This document shows positions 1 through 5,147 of a stretch of 6,342 bases of DNA, piece after piece (the first letter of the stretch is position 1; every line of letters begins with the position of its first letter). The translations under genes were made by a program, and so were the position numbers. Origin of the DNA: Hyphomicrobiales bacterium (GTDB taxonomy: Bacteria > Pseudomonadota > Alphaproteobacteria > Rhizobiales > Devosiaceae); the NCBI GenBank assembly GCA_015487515.1, contig WFPQ01000251.1, positions 1-6,342 of the forward strand, read 5' to 3'. Below the pieces are notes generated by a model. It ran no database searches and was not told the origin of the DNA. It saw only the letters and a list, made by a program, of their open reading frames with translations.

Positions 1-85
1 GACCATGAGACTTCAAAACCTGGTGGACGTGCGAAATCCCGACGCACCGGTTACAGGGACAGAAAATGCGGAGAATGAAAAATGA
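1..85 (+). CDS. 3' end of an upstream gene, possibly a MaoC-like dehydratase (partial)
   Basis: An open frame enters from the left edge (first full codon at base 2) and gives 27 residues, TMRLQNLVDVRNPDAPV followed by TGTENAENEK, ending in TGA at 83-85. The stop overlaps the ATG of the next gene (82-84) as ATGA, so the two are probably translationally coupled. The start TMRLQNLV resembles the last beta strand of MaoC-type hotdog proteins (typically a motif like V-M-T-M-x-x-x-N-L-V), and MaoC-like genes often come in adjacent pairs, so a second dehydratase subunit is the best guess. The tail after it is polar and likely disordered. The other two plus frames here give less protein-like sequence. 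That this is a real gene end is fairly likely; the family assignment rests on only about 10 residues. Confidence 0.5.
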   Translation, partial: TMRLQNLVDVRNPDAPVTGTENAENEK

Positions 86-633
86 CCCGCTGGTACGAGG
101 ACATCTCCCCGGGCGACACGCTCCCCCTTGGCAGCCACACCTTCACCCAGGAAGAAATCATTGAATACAACCTGCAATACGACAATCAATATTTCCATAC
201 CGACCCCGAACTTGCCAAACATTCCCACTTCGGCTCCATAATAGCCTCGGGGTGGCACACGGCCCTTGTCGGCCAGAGAAAACTGGTTGATGGCCTTTTC
301 GCCGAAGAAGAAAAACTGCGCGACGAGGGCAGGGAACCCGGCGTTTCGGGCCCCTCCCCCGGCATAAACAGGATGAGTTTCATCACCCCGGTAAGACCCG
401 GTGATACCGTGGAATTCGAATTGAAGGTAACTGACAAGCGCCCCAGCAGATCCCTTCCCGGCTGGGGGCTGCTCTTCAATCGCATGAAGGCCGTCAACCA
501 GAACGGCGAAGTGGTTTACGTGGCCGAATTTGTCGGCTTCACGAAGCTGCGTGATTTCAGACCCACCATCAGGCAACGCATTATGATGTGGGCTGCAAGA
601 ATCCCCCTGCTCAGGAAACTGTTGAAGCGATAA
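82..633 (+). CDS. MaoC-like (R)-hydratase/dehydratase, hotdog fold
   Basis: 183 aa, cytoplasmic, single hotdog domain of the MaoC/enoyl-CoA hydratase 2 family. Residues 1-20 (WYEDISPGDTLPLGSHTFT) form the usual N-terminal strand. The hydratase motif lies at 29-58: YDNQYFHTD then FGSIIASGWHTA, with Asp34 and His39 in the positions of the catalytic Asp/His pair; Gln36-Tyr37 stands where the classical motif has Asn-Pro. GINRMSFITPVRPGDTV is the second conserved strand pair, and EVVYVAEFVGFTKLR is the closing strand. The last 20 residues form a basic amphipathic tail (RIMMWAARIPLLRKLLKR) that goes beyond the usual domain end. The start is supported by GGAG at 70-73, 8 nt upstream, and by the ATGA overlap with the preceding gene. 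The family adds water to, or removes it from, CoA-linked acyl chains; the substrate cannot be read from the sequence. The downstream neighbour apt is convergent. Confidence 0.85.
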   Translation: MTRWYEDISPGDTLPLGSHTFTQEEIIEYNLQYDNQYFHTDPELAKHSHFGSIIASGWHTALVGQRKLVDGLFAEEEKLRDEGREPGVSGPSPGINRMSFITPVRPGDTVEFELKVTDKRPSRSLPGWGLLFNRMKAVNQNGEVVYVAEFVGFTKLRDFRPTIRQRIMMWAARIPLLRKLLKR

Positions 634-650
634 GGCTCCAGAACCCCGGA

Positions 651-1184
651 TCAGTGTCCATCGAACTCCATTAGCATGTGGGTTTTTACGCCAAGGGCCC
701 GTAACCTTTCGGCCCCTCCTATATCGGGCAGATCAATGACGAATGCCGCATGTTCGACGCTGGCCCCGGTCCGGCGCAGCAGATTAAGCGCGGCAATCGC
801 CGTGCCGCCAGTGGCAATCAAATCATCCACCAGCAGGATCCTGTCCCCTTCCCCGATCACGTCCGCATGGATTTCTATGGTATCGACCCCGTATTCCAGC
901 GCGTAATTCTGGCCAATGGTCTCACCGGGCAGCTTGCCCGATTTGCGCACCGGCACAAAGCCGGCCCCAAGGGAAATCGCAACCCCGGCCCCGAAAATGA
1001 AACCGCGAGCCTCTATACCGGCCACATGGGTAATTCCCAGGCCCCCATAGGGTTGTGCAATTCCCTCCACGCTCTGACGAAAACCCTCCGGACTCTCGAT
1101 CAGGGTCGTTATGTCCCGGTAAAGGATTCCCTTCTTGGGATAATCGGGAATTGTCCTGATATAGGATTTGAGGTCCACACCCAT
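651..1184 (-). CDS. apt: adenine phosphoribosyltransferase
   Basis: 177 aa from ATG 1184, the normal length for Apt. It converts adenine plus PRPP to AMP and pyrophosphate in the cytoplasm (purine salvage) and is typically a homodimer. N-terminal DLKSYIRTIPDYPKKGILYRD (4-23) is the family signature. GIEARGF at 57-62 contributes to the active site. GKLPGETIGQNYALEYG (83-99) is the flexible catalytic loop. ILLVDDLIATGGT (117-129) is the PRPP-binding motif with its acidic pair and Gly-Gly-Thr turn. The reading frame stays open to a TTG at 1196, but GGAG at 1191-1194 lies inside that extension and 6 nt from ATG 1184, so the ATG is the better start. The gene follows petABC on the same strand but lies beyond a terminator, so it is probably transcribed separately. 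I saw no clear sigma-70 promoter upstream. Confidence 0.96.
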   Translation of the reverse strand: MGVDLKSYIRTIPDYPKKGILYRDITTLIESPEGFRQSVEGIAQPYGGLGITHVAGIEARGFIFGAGVAISLGAGFVPVRKSGKLPGETIGQNYALEYGVDTIEIHADVIGEGDRILLVDDLIATGGTAIAALNLLRRTGASVEHAAFVIDLPDIGGAERLRALGVKTHMLMEFDGH

Positions 1185-1190
1185 TGAAAT

Positions 1191-1194
1191 CTCC
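1191..1194 (-). promoter_or_regulatory. Shine-Dalgarno site of apt
   Basis: Read on the minus strand, GGAG precedes ATTTCA and then the ATG at 1184, a spacing of 6 nt. It overlaps the alternative TTG start at 1196 and therefore decides in favour of the ATG. Confidence 0.75.
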
Positions 1195-1228
1195 AAAACA
1201 AAATTACTGAAAGTCCCAGAATCGTCCC

Positions 1229-1240
1229 GAAACAGGTTTC
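1229..1240. repeat. short inverted repeat GAAAC-N2-GTTTC upstream of apt
   Basis: The two 5-bp arms are perfect complements separated by AG, about 45 bp upstream of the apt start codon. The position would suit an operator, but the arms are short enough to arise by chance and no regulator is indicated. Confidence 0.3.
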
Positions 1241-1408
1241 ACCACCAGACCTGCCACTGCAATGGCCCGCCGTCGGTTTCCGTCTGCCAATAACTTCTTA
1301 CCAGGGCTTCATGGCACGGTCTTTTCAAGAAAACTCTTGCCCCCCATTTCCCCGGCAGTCAACAAGAACACAAGAAAAGCACGATGAATTCAACAACTGC
1401 TTGTGATC

Positions 1409-1423
1409 TTGACCAAAGGTCAA
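1409..1423. repeat. perfect inverted repeat TTGACC-AAA-GGTCAA
   Basis: This is a 15-bp sequence with two 6-bp perfect arms and a 3-bp centre, 12 bp from the A-tract of the petABC terminator. It is symmetric like a dimeric-repressor site, and each arm also resembles a -35 element (TTGACC). I found no -10 element at a suitable distance on either strand. It lies about 225 bp upstream of the apt start, so any regulatory role is open. Confidence 0.4.
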
Positions 1424-1434
1424 ATTCCCCCCAC

Positions 1435-1465
1435 AAAAAAGGCCGCCCCAAAAGGCGACCCCTTT
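1435..1465 (-). terminator. rho-independent terminator of the petABC operon
   Basis: Read on the minus strand, GGTCGCC, a 6-nt loop TTTTGG, and GGCGGCC form a 7-bp stem of G-C pairs with a single G-U wobble. It is followed directly by TTTTTT (the A-tract 1435-1440 on the plus strand). The flanking AAAGG and U-tract can extend the stem. The hairpin lies about 75 bp after the petC stop codon and in the right orientation for it. On the plus strand the wobble becomes a C-A mismatch and the T-rich tail is interrupted, so it mainly serves the minus strand. Confidence 0.85.
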
Positions 1466-1523
1466 GATTTTCTTAATGTCCGTTTTGCCGGGGAAACCGA
1501 AATCCGCTCCCCGCAGCCCCGAC

Positions 1524-1537
1524 AGACCGAACGGTCT
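1524..1537 (-). repeat. hairpin-forming palindrome across the petC stop codon
   Basis: AGACCG-AA-CGGTCT is a perfect inverted repeat whose right arm contains two bases of the petC TAG stop (1536-1538). In petC mRNA it can form a 5-bp stem with a 4-nt loop. No U-tract follows, so it is not a terminator by itself; it might protect the 3' end of the mRNA. The true terminator lies about 60 bp further on. Confidence 0.4.
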
Positions 1538-2396
1538 AATGTTCGACCTTTGACCACAGCTTGCGTTTTACCGCTATCATCAGGCCCGTGAGAACGAACA
1601 GGAATACCAGAACCTGAAAGCCCATCTGCTTGCGAGAATTGAGCTGGGGTTCGGCCATCCACATCATGAAGGCGGCAACATCAAGGGCATATTGTTCCAC
1701 CGTTTCGGGGAAATCCCCCTCATAATCGATCATGCCGTCAAACAGGGGCGAGGCCATGGCCAGTGTTCCCCCATAATAGGCATTCCAGTATTGCCCGGGC
1801 AGAACATCGACTCCCTCAGGCGCATCCTTGAAGTTGACCAGCAGGTTATAAATGTAATCGGCCCCGCCCTCCTGGTATCCGGTAAAATAGTTCAGGGCCC
1901 AGGCCGGGAATTTCTGGGAAATGCCGCGTGCCTTGGCCAATACCGAAAAATCGGGCGGAACCGCACCATTGTTTGCAGCCCGCGCATCTTTTATGGTCGG
2001 GAACGGATCCGGCCAGTTGTCGGCAGGGGTGGCCGGGCGCTCGCCTTCTTCAAGCTCCGGATCGATGATCGTATATTCCGCCGCCAGGGCCTTTACCTGG
2101 GATTCGGAGAAGGCAGGCCCGCCCTCTTCGCTCAGGTTGCGAAACGATATCTGCTTGGCTCCGTGACAGGCCGCACAGCTCTGCTGAAACACCTGGAAGC
2201 CACGTTGCAGCTGATTCTTGTCATAGCGGCCGAAAATACCGCCAAACGACCAGTCCTGCAATTCGGCCTCGATGACAACCACCGCCTTGGCCGGGGCCGC
2301 GAGCATGGAGCCGGAAACACCCAGCCCCACCGCCAGAAGAACGCTCTTGAAAAACCTGTTCATCTTGTTCATTTTTCCTGTCCTTGCCTTGTTCAT
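1536..2396 (-). CDS. petC: cytochrome c1 of the cytochrome bc1 complex
   Basis: 286 aa from ATG 2396. It carries heme c in complex III and passes electrons from the Rieske protein to a soluble or membrane cytochrome c; it acts in the periplasm, anchored in the inner membrane. A Sec signal peptide covers about residues 1-38 (basic start, hydrophobic [20 protein letters not shown], cleavage near APAKA). Heme attachment is CAACH at 74-78. Met214 in [11 protein letters not shown] is the probable sixth ligand. [13 protein letters not shown] (239-251) and the basic stretch before the C-terminal anchor (about 258-276, [17 protein letters not shown]) are typical of the family. The start at 2396 overlaps the petB stop as ATGA but has little Shine-Dalgarno. 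ATG 2372 (residue 9) has AGGA 8 nt upstream and leaves a normal signal peptide, so the mature protein is the same either way. It is the last gene of petABC, and a terminator follows. Confidence 0.96.
   Translation of the reverse strand: MNKARTGKMNKMNRFFKSVLLAVGLGVSGSMLAAPAKAVVVIEAELQDWSFGGIFGRYDKNQLQRGFQVFQQSCAACHGAKQISFRNLSEEGGPAFSESQVKALAAEYTIIDPELEEGERPATPADNWPDPFPTIKDARAANNGAVPPDFSVLAKARGISQKFPAWALNYFTGYQEGGADYIYNLLVNFKDAPEGVDVLPGQYWNAYYGGTLAMASPLFDGMIDYEGDFPETVEQYALDVAAFMMWMAEPQLNSRKQMGFQVLVFLFVLTGLMIAVKRKLWSKVEH
2381..2384 (-). promoter_or_regulatory. Shine-Dalgarno candidate for an internal petC start
   Basis: On the minus strand AGGA stands 8 nt before ATG 2372. It is a better ribosome-binding match than anything upstream of ATG 2396, which instead relies on overlap with the petB stop. 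Which one is used cannot be settled from the sequence. Confidence 0.45.
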
Positions 2397-3643
2397 GACC
2401 CCGACTTGCCAAGCACGCTCTCGGAGATGCTGGCAGGTAACGGTTTTGGAGTTTCGATCCTTGACACAATGGGCAGTATGATCAGGAAGTAGGCGAAGTA
2501 ATATGCCGTTGCGATCTTGGACAGGGTTGAATAAGGCTCAACCGCCAGTTGCGCCCCAAGATATGTCAGAAGGAAGAAGTTGAATATGAACAGCCAGTAA
2601 AACGGCTTGAACAGAGGACGGAAAGTTCCCGAGCGGGTCTTGGAACCATCCAGCCATGGCACGAAGAACAGCACCAGTATCGACCCGCCGAAGAATATCA
2701 CACCGCCAAGCTTGGCGCTGATGAACCACATGTCGAAATCAATGGCCCTAAGGATCGCATAAAAGGGCAGGAAGTACCATTCGGGAACGATATGGGGCGG
2801 CGTTATCAGCGGATCGGCCGGTTTGTAATTGTCCGGATGCCCCAGAATGTCCGGCGCAAAGAACACGAACCAGGCAAACGGTATCAGGAATACCACGATC
2901 GCCAGCAGATCCTTCATGGTGATGTATGGATGGAACGGCACCGTATCACGGGAAGACTTGACCTCTACTCCCACCGGATTGTTGTTGCCCGGCACATGCA
3001 ATGCCCAGATATGCAGTACGACCACGGCCGCAATGACGAATGGCAGCAGATAGTGCAGGGAGAAGAAACGGTTAAGGGTAGGGTTGTCCACTGCAAACCC
3101 GCCACGCAGCAATTGCAGCAGCGGATCCCCGATCAGGGGAATGGCCGAGAATATGTTGGTGATAACCGTGGCGGCCCAGAAGCTCATCTGTCCCCATGGC
3201 AGCACATAACCCATGAAGGCGGTTGCCATCATCAGTACGAATATCACCACCCCGAGGATCCACAGGACCTCGCGCGGTTCCTTGTAGGAGCCGTAATAAA
3301 GCCCCCGCCCTATGTGAACATAAACCGCAGCAAAGAACATGGAGGCCCCGACCGCATGGGTTGCCTGGATTATGCGCCCGTAATTTACATTGCGCCGGAT
3401 ATTCTCGACCGAATCGAAGGCCAAGGAAGAATCAGGCACATAATTCATGGCCAGAACGACCCCGGTAGCAATCTGCACCACCAGTATGAAGGCCAGTATG
3501 GCCCCGAAGGTCCACCAGTAGTTGAGGTTTTTGGGCGTTGGAAAATCCAACAGGTGTTCCTTGGAGAACCGCATGATCGGCAGACGGGAGTCTAGCCATT
3601 TCGCCACAGGATTGGTTGGATTATAACTGGAATTTCCAGACAT
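2393..3643 (-). CDS. petB: cytochrome b of the cytochrome bc1 complex
   Basis: 416 aa from ATG 3643, inner-membrane subunit that holds hemes bL and bH and both quinone sites of complex III. Eight membrane helices can be placed at about 44-66, 91-113, 127-148, 191-215, 246-263, 311-330, 347-366 and 379-396. The heme ligands are all present in helices B and D: His96/His197 and His110/His211, with 14-residue spacing in both pairs. PEWY of the quinol-oxidation site is at 287-290, and [14 protein letters not shown] (150-163) is the conserved cd helix. Length and eight helices fit the undivided bacterial/mitochondrial type, not the split b6/subunit IV type. The frame extends to a TTG at 3664 overlapping petA, but AAGGGGG lies 8 nt before ATG 3643, and MSGNSSYNP is a normal N-terminus. 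petA ends 13 bp upstream and petC overlaps the stop by 4 nt, so the operon is tightly coupled. Confidence 0.97.
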   Translation of the reverse strand: MSGNSSYNPTNPVAKWLDSRLPIMRFSKEHLLDFPTPKNLNYWWTFGAILAFILVVQIATGVVLAMNYVPDSSLAFDSVENIRRNVNYGRIIQATHAVGASMFFAAVYVHIGRGLYYGSYKEPREVLWILGVVIFVLMMATAFMGYVLPWGQMSFWAATVITNIFSAIPLIGDPLLQLLRGGFAVDNPTLNRFFSLHYLLPFVIAAVVVLHIWALHVPGNNNPVGVEVKSSRDTVPFHPYITMKDLLAIVVFLIPFAWFVFFAPDILGHPDNYKPADPLITPPHIVPEWYFLPFYAILRAIDFDMWFISAKLGGVIFFGGSILVLFFVPWLDGSKTRSGTFRPLFKPFYWLFIFNFFLLTYLGAQLAVEPYSTLSKIATAYYFAYFLIILPIVSRIETPKPLPASISESVLGKSGS

Positions 3644-3651
3644 CAGAAAGA

Positions 3652-3658
3652 CCCCCTT
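3652..3658 (-). promoter_or_regulatory. Shine-Dalgarno site of petB
   Basis: AAGGGGG on the minus strand overlaps the last bases of the petA stop codon and stands 8 nt before ATG 3643. It argues against the in-frame TTG at 3664, which would lie upstream of it. Confidence 0.8.
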
Positions 3659-4199
3659 AGCCAATCTTTATGAGCGTGTCGCTCAAGAATCTATAGTCAG
3701 GTAAAACTAGGTTGAGCGGTGCCGGCCCCTTGCGAATCCGCCCCGCCGTATCATAGTGGGAGCCATGGCAAGGGCAGAACCAGCCACCATAATCGCCCCT
3801 GTTGCTTCCACTCTTCTGCCCCGTTGGCACACAACCGAGATGGGTGCAGATGCCGATCTGCACCAGCCATTGTTCATAACCCTCGGTAACCCGTTCCGCA
3901 TCGGTGGCCGGGTCCTTTAATTCCTCCAGGGGCACCGCCTTGGCCTGGGCAATATCGTCCTCGGTACGATGGCGAATGAATATGGGCTGCCCCCGCCACA
4001 TGACTGTAATCGATTCACCTACCATGATCGGACGCAGATCCACCTCGATGGTGGACAGGGCCAGGGTCGAGGCGTCCGGGTTCATCTGATCAATCAGCGG
4101 CCACACGGCCGCTGCGGTTCCAACGGCGCCCAGCGCGCCAGTCGCAACATATAAGAAATCGCGTCTTGTTGTAGTATCGGTAGTTGCGTCACTCGCCAC
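3657..4199 (-). CDS. petA: ubiquinol-cytochrome c reductase Rieske iron-sulfur subunit
   Basis: 180 aa from GTG 4199. It takes the first electron from ubiquinol in complex III through a 2Fe-2S cluster and delivers it to cytochrome c1; the head domain sits in the periplasm. The N-terminus has a twin-arginine motif (TRRDFLYV, Arg12-Arg13) followed by a hydrophobic anchor at about 17-36, as in proteins exported folded by Tat and kept membrane-bound. The cluster motifs are CTHLGC (Cys118, His120, Cys123) and CPCHGSHYD (Cys142, Cys144, His145): Cys118, His120, Cys142 and His145 bind the cluster, and Cys123/Cys144 form the disulfide. [10 protein letters not shown] and the final strand are typical. 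An in-frame ATG at 4244 would add 15 residues but has no Shine-Dalgarno; GGAG stands 9 nt before the GTG, and [15 protein letters not shown] matches usual family starts. It is the first gene of petABC. Confidence 0.96.
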   Translation of the reverse strand: MASDATTDTTTRRDFLYVATGALGAVGTAAAVWPLIDQMNPDASTLALSTIEVDLRPIMVGESITVMWRGQPIFIRHRTEDDIAQAKAVPLEELKDPATDAERVTEGYEQWLVQIGICTHLGCVPTGQKSGSNRGDYGGWFCPCHGSHYDTAGRIRKGPAPLNLVLPDYRFLSDTLIKIG

Positions 4200-4208
4200 T
4201 TTGCCAAT

Positions 4209-4212
4209 CTCC
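4209..4212 (-). promoter_or_regulatory. Shine-Dalgarno site of petA
   Basis: GGAG on the minus strand stands 9 nt before GTG 4199. ATG 4244 lies upstream of it and has no comparable site, so the GTG is the preferred start. Confidence 0.65.
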
Positions 4213-4448
4213 GCCCGATTAAAATTGTCCCAATTCCGCCACATGGACGTTCAACAGTCCCTGCACTGCCCAGCGATGCCATCTTTTGATCACATCGCAA
4301 ATGATGCCGTCCTTGCCGACCGCACCATCCACCAGGCAGCACCATCCATGCGCCGACCGCCATCTGAATCCAGACTGGCAGATTCCTGTCTTTTGGCACC
4401 ACTGCCAGCACTTGTCCAGTCTCAAGAAAGCAGACAGGCCCAAACTGC

Positions 4449-4519
4449 GACACTATACCCACCTTTATTTCATGTTTTTGAAAATTTCTCCTCACACCTG
4501 CACCGTTTTTTGACACTAT
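4449..4519. repeat. two direct copies of GACACTAT, 63 bp apart
   Basis: Copy one is at 4449-4456 (context TGCGACACTATACCC) and copy two at 4512-4519 (context TTTGACACTATCCGG). The 63-bp start-to-start distance is close to six helical turns, which would place both on the same face of DNA. Both lie in the trmL/petA intergenic region. Chance recurrence of an 8-mer is possible. Confidence 0.35.
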
Positions 4520-4551
4520 CCGGATAATCTTCCCAAAACCGGATCGAGCAT

Positions 4552-5022
4552 ATGCCAGTCAGCCTTGCCCTCTACCAGCCCGACATCCCCCAGAATGCCG
4601 GAACCCTGCTGCGCCTTTGTGCCTGCCTTGATGTCCCCGTTCACCTGATTCATCCCTTGGGCTTTACTTTTTCTGCCAGGACATTTCGCCGTTCCGCCAT
4701 GGATTATGCAAACCACGTTACCCTTTTCGAGCATGACAGTTTCCGGAATTTTGAAGACTGGAGACATGAAAACCGGGCCCGCCTTGTTCTGATGAGCACC
4801 AGGTCTGCCACCTCGGCCTATGAATTCAGATATGATGACAATGACATACTGATGGCCGGCCGCGAATCGGCCGGGGTTCCCGATGATGTCTTCAGGCAGT
4901 GCGATGCATCGGTTCGAATACCGATGCGCCGGCATTTGCGCTCCCTCAACGTTGCGGTTGCAAGCGCCATGGTCCTTGGAGAAGCGCTTAAATGCACCTC
5001 CTTCTTCAGGGGACTTGGCTAG
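4552..5022 (+). CDS. trmL: tRNA (cytidine(34)-2'-O)-methyltransferase
   Basis: 156 aa, a short SPOUT methyltransferase of the TrmL/YibK type. It transfers a methyl group from S-adenosylmethionine to the ribose of the wobble nucleotide of certain leucine tRNAs and works as a dimer in the cytoplasm. Motif 1 is at 6-22 (ALYQPDIPQNAGTLLRL, with the conserved Asn15), motif 2 at 101-112 (MAGRESAGVPDD), and motif 3 at 123-145 (IPMRRHLRSLNVAVASAM then VLGEAL), which forms the knotted SAM site. RRSAMDYA at 46-53 is also typical of TrmL. Length and motif order match the minimal family without an added RNA-binding domain. The start is ATG in CATATG with only a weak GGA 7-8 nt upstream. It is transcribed away from petA and converges on cca, 84 bp away. 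Its stop codon lies inside a 20-bp tandem repeat. Confidence 0.94.
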   Translation: MPVSLALYQPDIPQNAGTLLRLCACLDVPVHLIHPLGFTFSARTFRRSAMDYANHVTLFEHDSFRNFEDWRHENRARLVLMSTRSATSAYEFRYDDNDILMAGRESAGVPDDVFRQCDASVRIPMRRHLRSLNVAVASAMVLGEALKCTSFFRGLG

Positions 5023-5044
5023 GGTTCAGGGGACTTGACCAGGG
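5005..5044. repeat. 20-bp imperfect tandem duplication across the trmL stop
   Basis: Copy one (5005-5024) is TTCAGGGGACTTGGCTAGGG and copy two (5025-5044) is TTCAGGGGACTTGACCAGGG, 18 of 20 identical and directly adjacent. The trmL TAG stop (5020-5022) is in copy one; copy two changes GGCTAG to GACCAG and is out of frame by length. It looks like a slippage duplication at the gene end. Confidence 0.85.
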
Positions 5045-5147
5045 CCAGGACTCGATTGACCCGCCATGCGATGATAGCTGCGATGAAGGTGCCGACCGGA
5101 ATATTTTCAATCCAGGTACCGGTGCAACCTGGCCAGCAACTGTTCAC
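5019..5147 (-). CDS. possible small hydrophobic ORF overlapping the cca 3' end
   Basis: A minus-strand frame from GTG 5147 to TAG 5019-5021 gives 42 residues. It overlaps the last codons of cca in another frame and fills the gap to trmL. The central part, WIENIPVGTFIAAIIAWRV, looks like a membrane segment followed by a basic flank (NRVLALVK). Its stop shares the CTAG at 5019-5022 with the trmL stop on the other strand. I see no Shine-Dalgarno before the GTG, and no family is recognised. It may be chance, a decayed C-terminal extension, or a coupled small membrane protein. Confidence 0.18.
   Translation of the reverse strand: MNSCWPGCTGTWIENIPVGTFIAAIIAWRVNRVLALVKSPEP

Larger units (their letters stand above)
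1185..1535. other. apt/petC intergenic region (about 350 bp, no gene)
   Basis: No reading frame here looks coding on either strand. The part nearest petC holds a rho-independent terminator (1435-1465). Next to it is a perfect inverted repeat, TTGACC-AAA-GGTCAA, at 1409-1423. Closer to apt is a second short inverted repeat, GAAAC-AG-GTTTC, at 1229-1240. The remaining sequence must contain the apt promoter if apt is transcribed independently. I looked on the minus strand for TTGACA/TATAAT-like pairs with 16-18 bp spacing and found none I would defend. Confidence 0.6.
4200..4551. other. divergent petA/trmL intergenic region (352 bp)
   Basis: This stretch must hold the promoters for petABC (leftward) and trmL (rightward). 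An 8-bp motif GACACTAT occurs twice, at 4449-4456 and 4512-4519. A 10-bp palindrome TATCCGGATA lies at 4517-4526. On the minus strand TATAGT (4457-4452) resembles a -10 element, but the position 16-18 bp upstream reads like TCAAAA or CAAAAA, a poor -35. On the plus strand TTGACA (4510-4515) is a perfect -35 hexamer without a matching -10. If petABC starts near TATAGT, its leader is about 240 nt. Minus-strand frames here are open for stretches but lack a Shine-Dalgarno and a recognisable family, so I do not call a gene. Confidence 0.55.

Noticed and set aside
653..700. A plus-strand terminator for the MaoC-like gene inside the apt 3' end (TCCA...TGGG then TTTTT)
   Set aside because: The stem would be only 4 bp including a wobble pair, with an 8-nt loop; too weak to call.
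1185..1196. Longer apt with a TTG start at 1196
   Set aside because: The Shine-Dalgarno GGAG lies inside the extra segment and 6 nt before ATG 1184, and the four added residues are not typical of Apt.
1692..2492. A 266-codon plus-strand open frame
   Set aside because: It is antisense to petC, which has CAACH, a signal peptide and a membrane anchor.
2549..3595. A 348-codon plus-strand open frame
   Set aside because: It is the antisense shadow of petB, whose heme ligands and PEWY motif show which strand is coding. The product is low in hydrophobic residues and has no recognisable motif.
4285..4312. FNR/CRP-like box (minus strand TTGCG...GATCAA) upstream of petA
   Set aside because: Only one half-site (ATCAA) matches the TTGAT-N4-ATCAA consensus; the other half fails, so it is not a credible site.
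4094..4516. A 140-codon minus-strand open frame upstream of and overlapping petA
   Set aside because: It overlaps the petA signal region in another frame, has no Shine-Dalgarno, and its second half is rich in Arg, Gly, Cys and His in a way typical of non-coding frames. No family is recognised.
4510..4528. TTGACA followed by GATAAT as a promoter for trmL
   Set aside because: Each hexamer is good, but they are only 7 bp apart. At 17 bp from TTGACA the sequence is CCAAAA, and 17 bp before GATAAT it is GCACCG, so neither has a partner.
5112..5132. Inverted repeat CCAGGT-N9-ACCTGG at the cca 3' end
   Set aside because: It is inside the cca coding sequence, the arms are 6 bp and no U-tract follows, so it is not a terminator and is plausible by chance.
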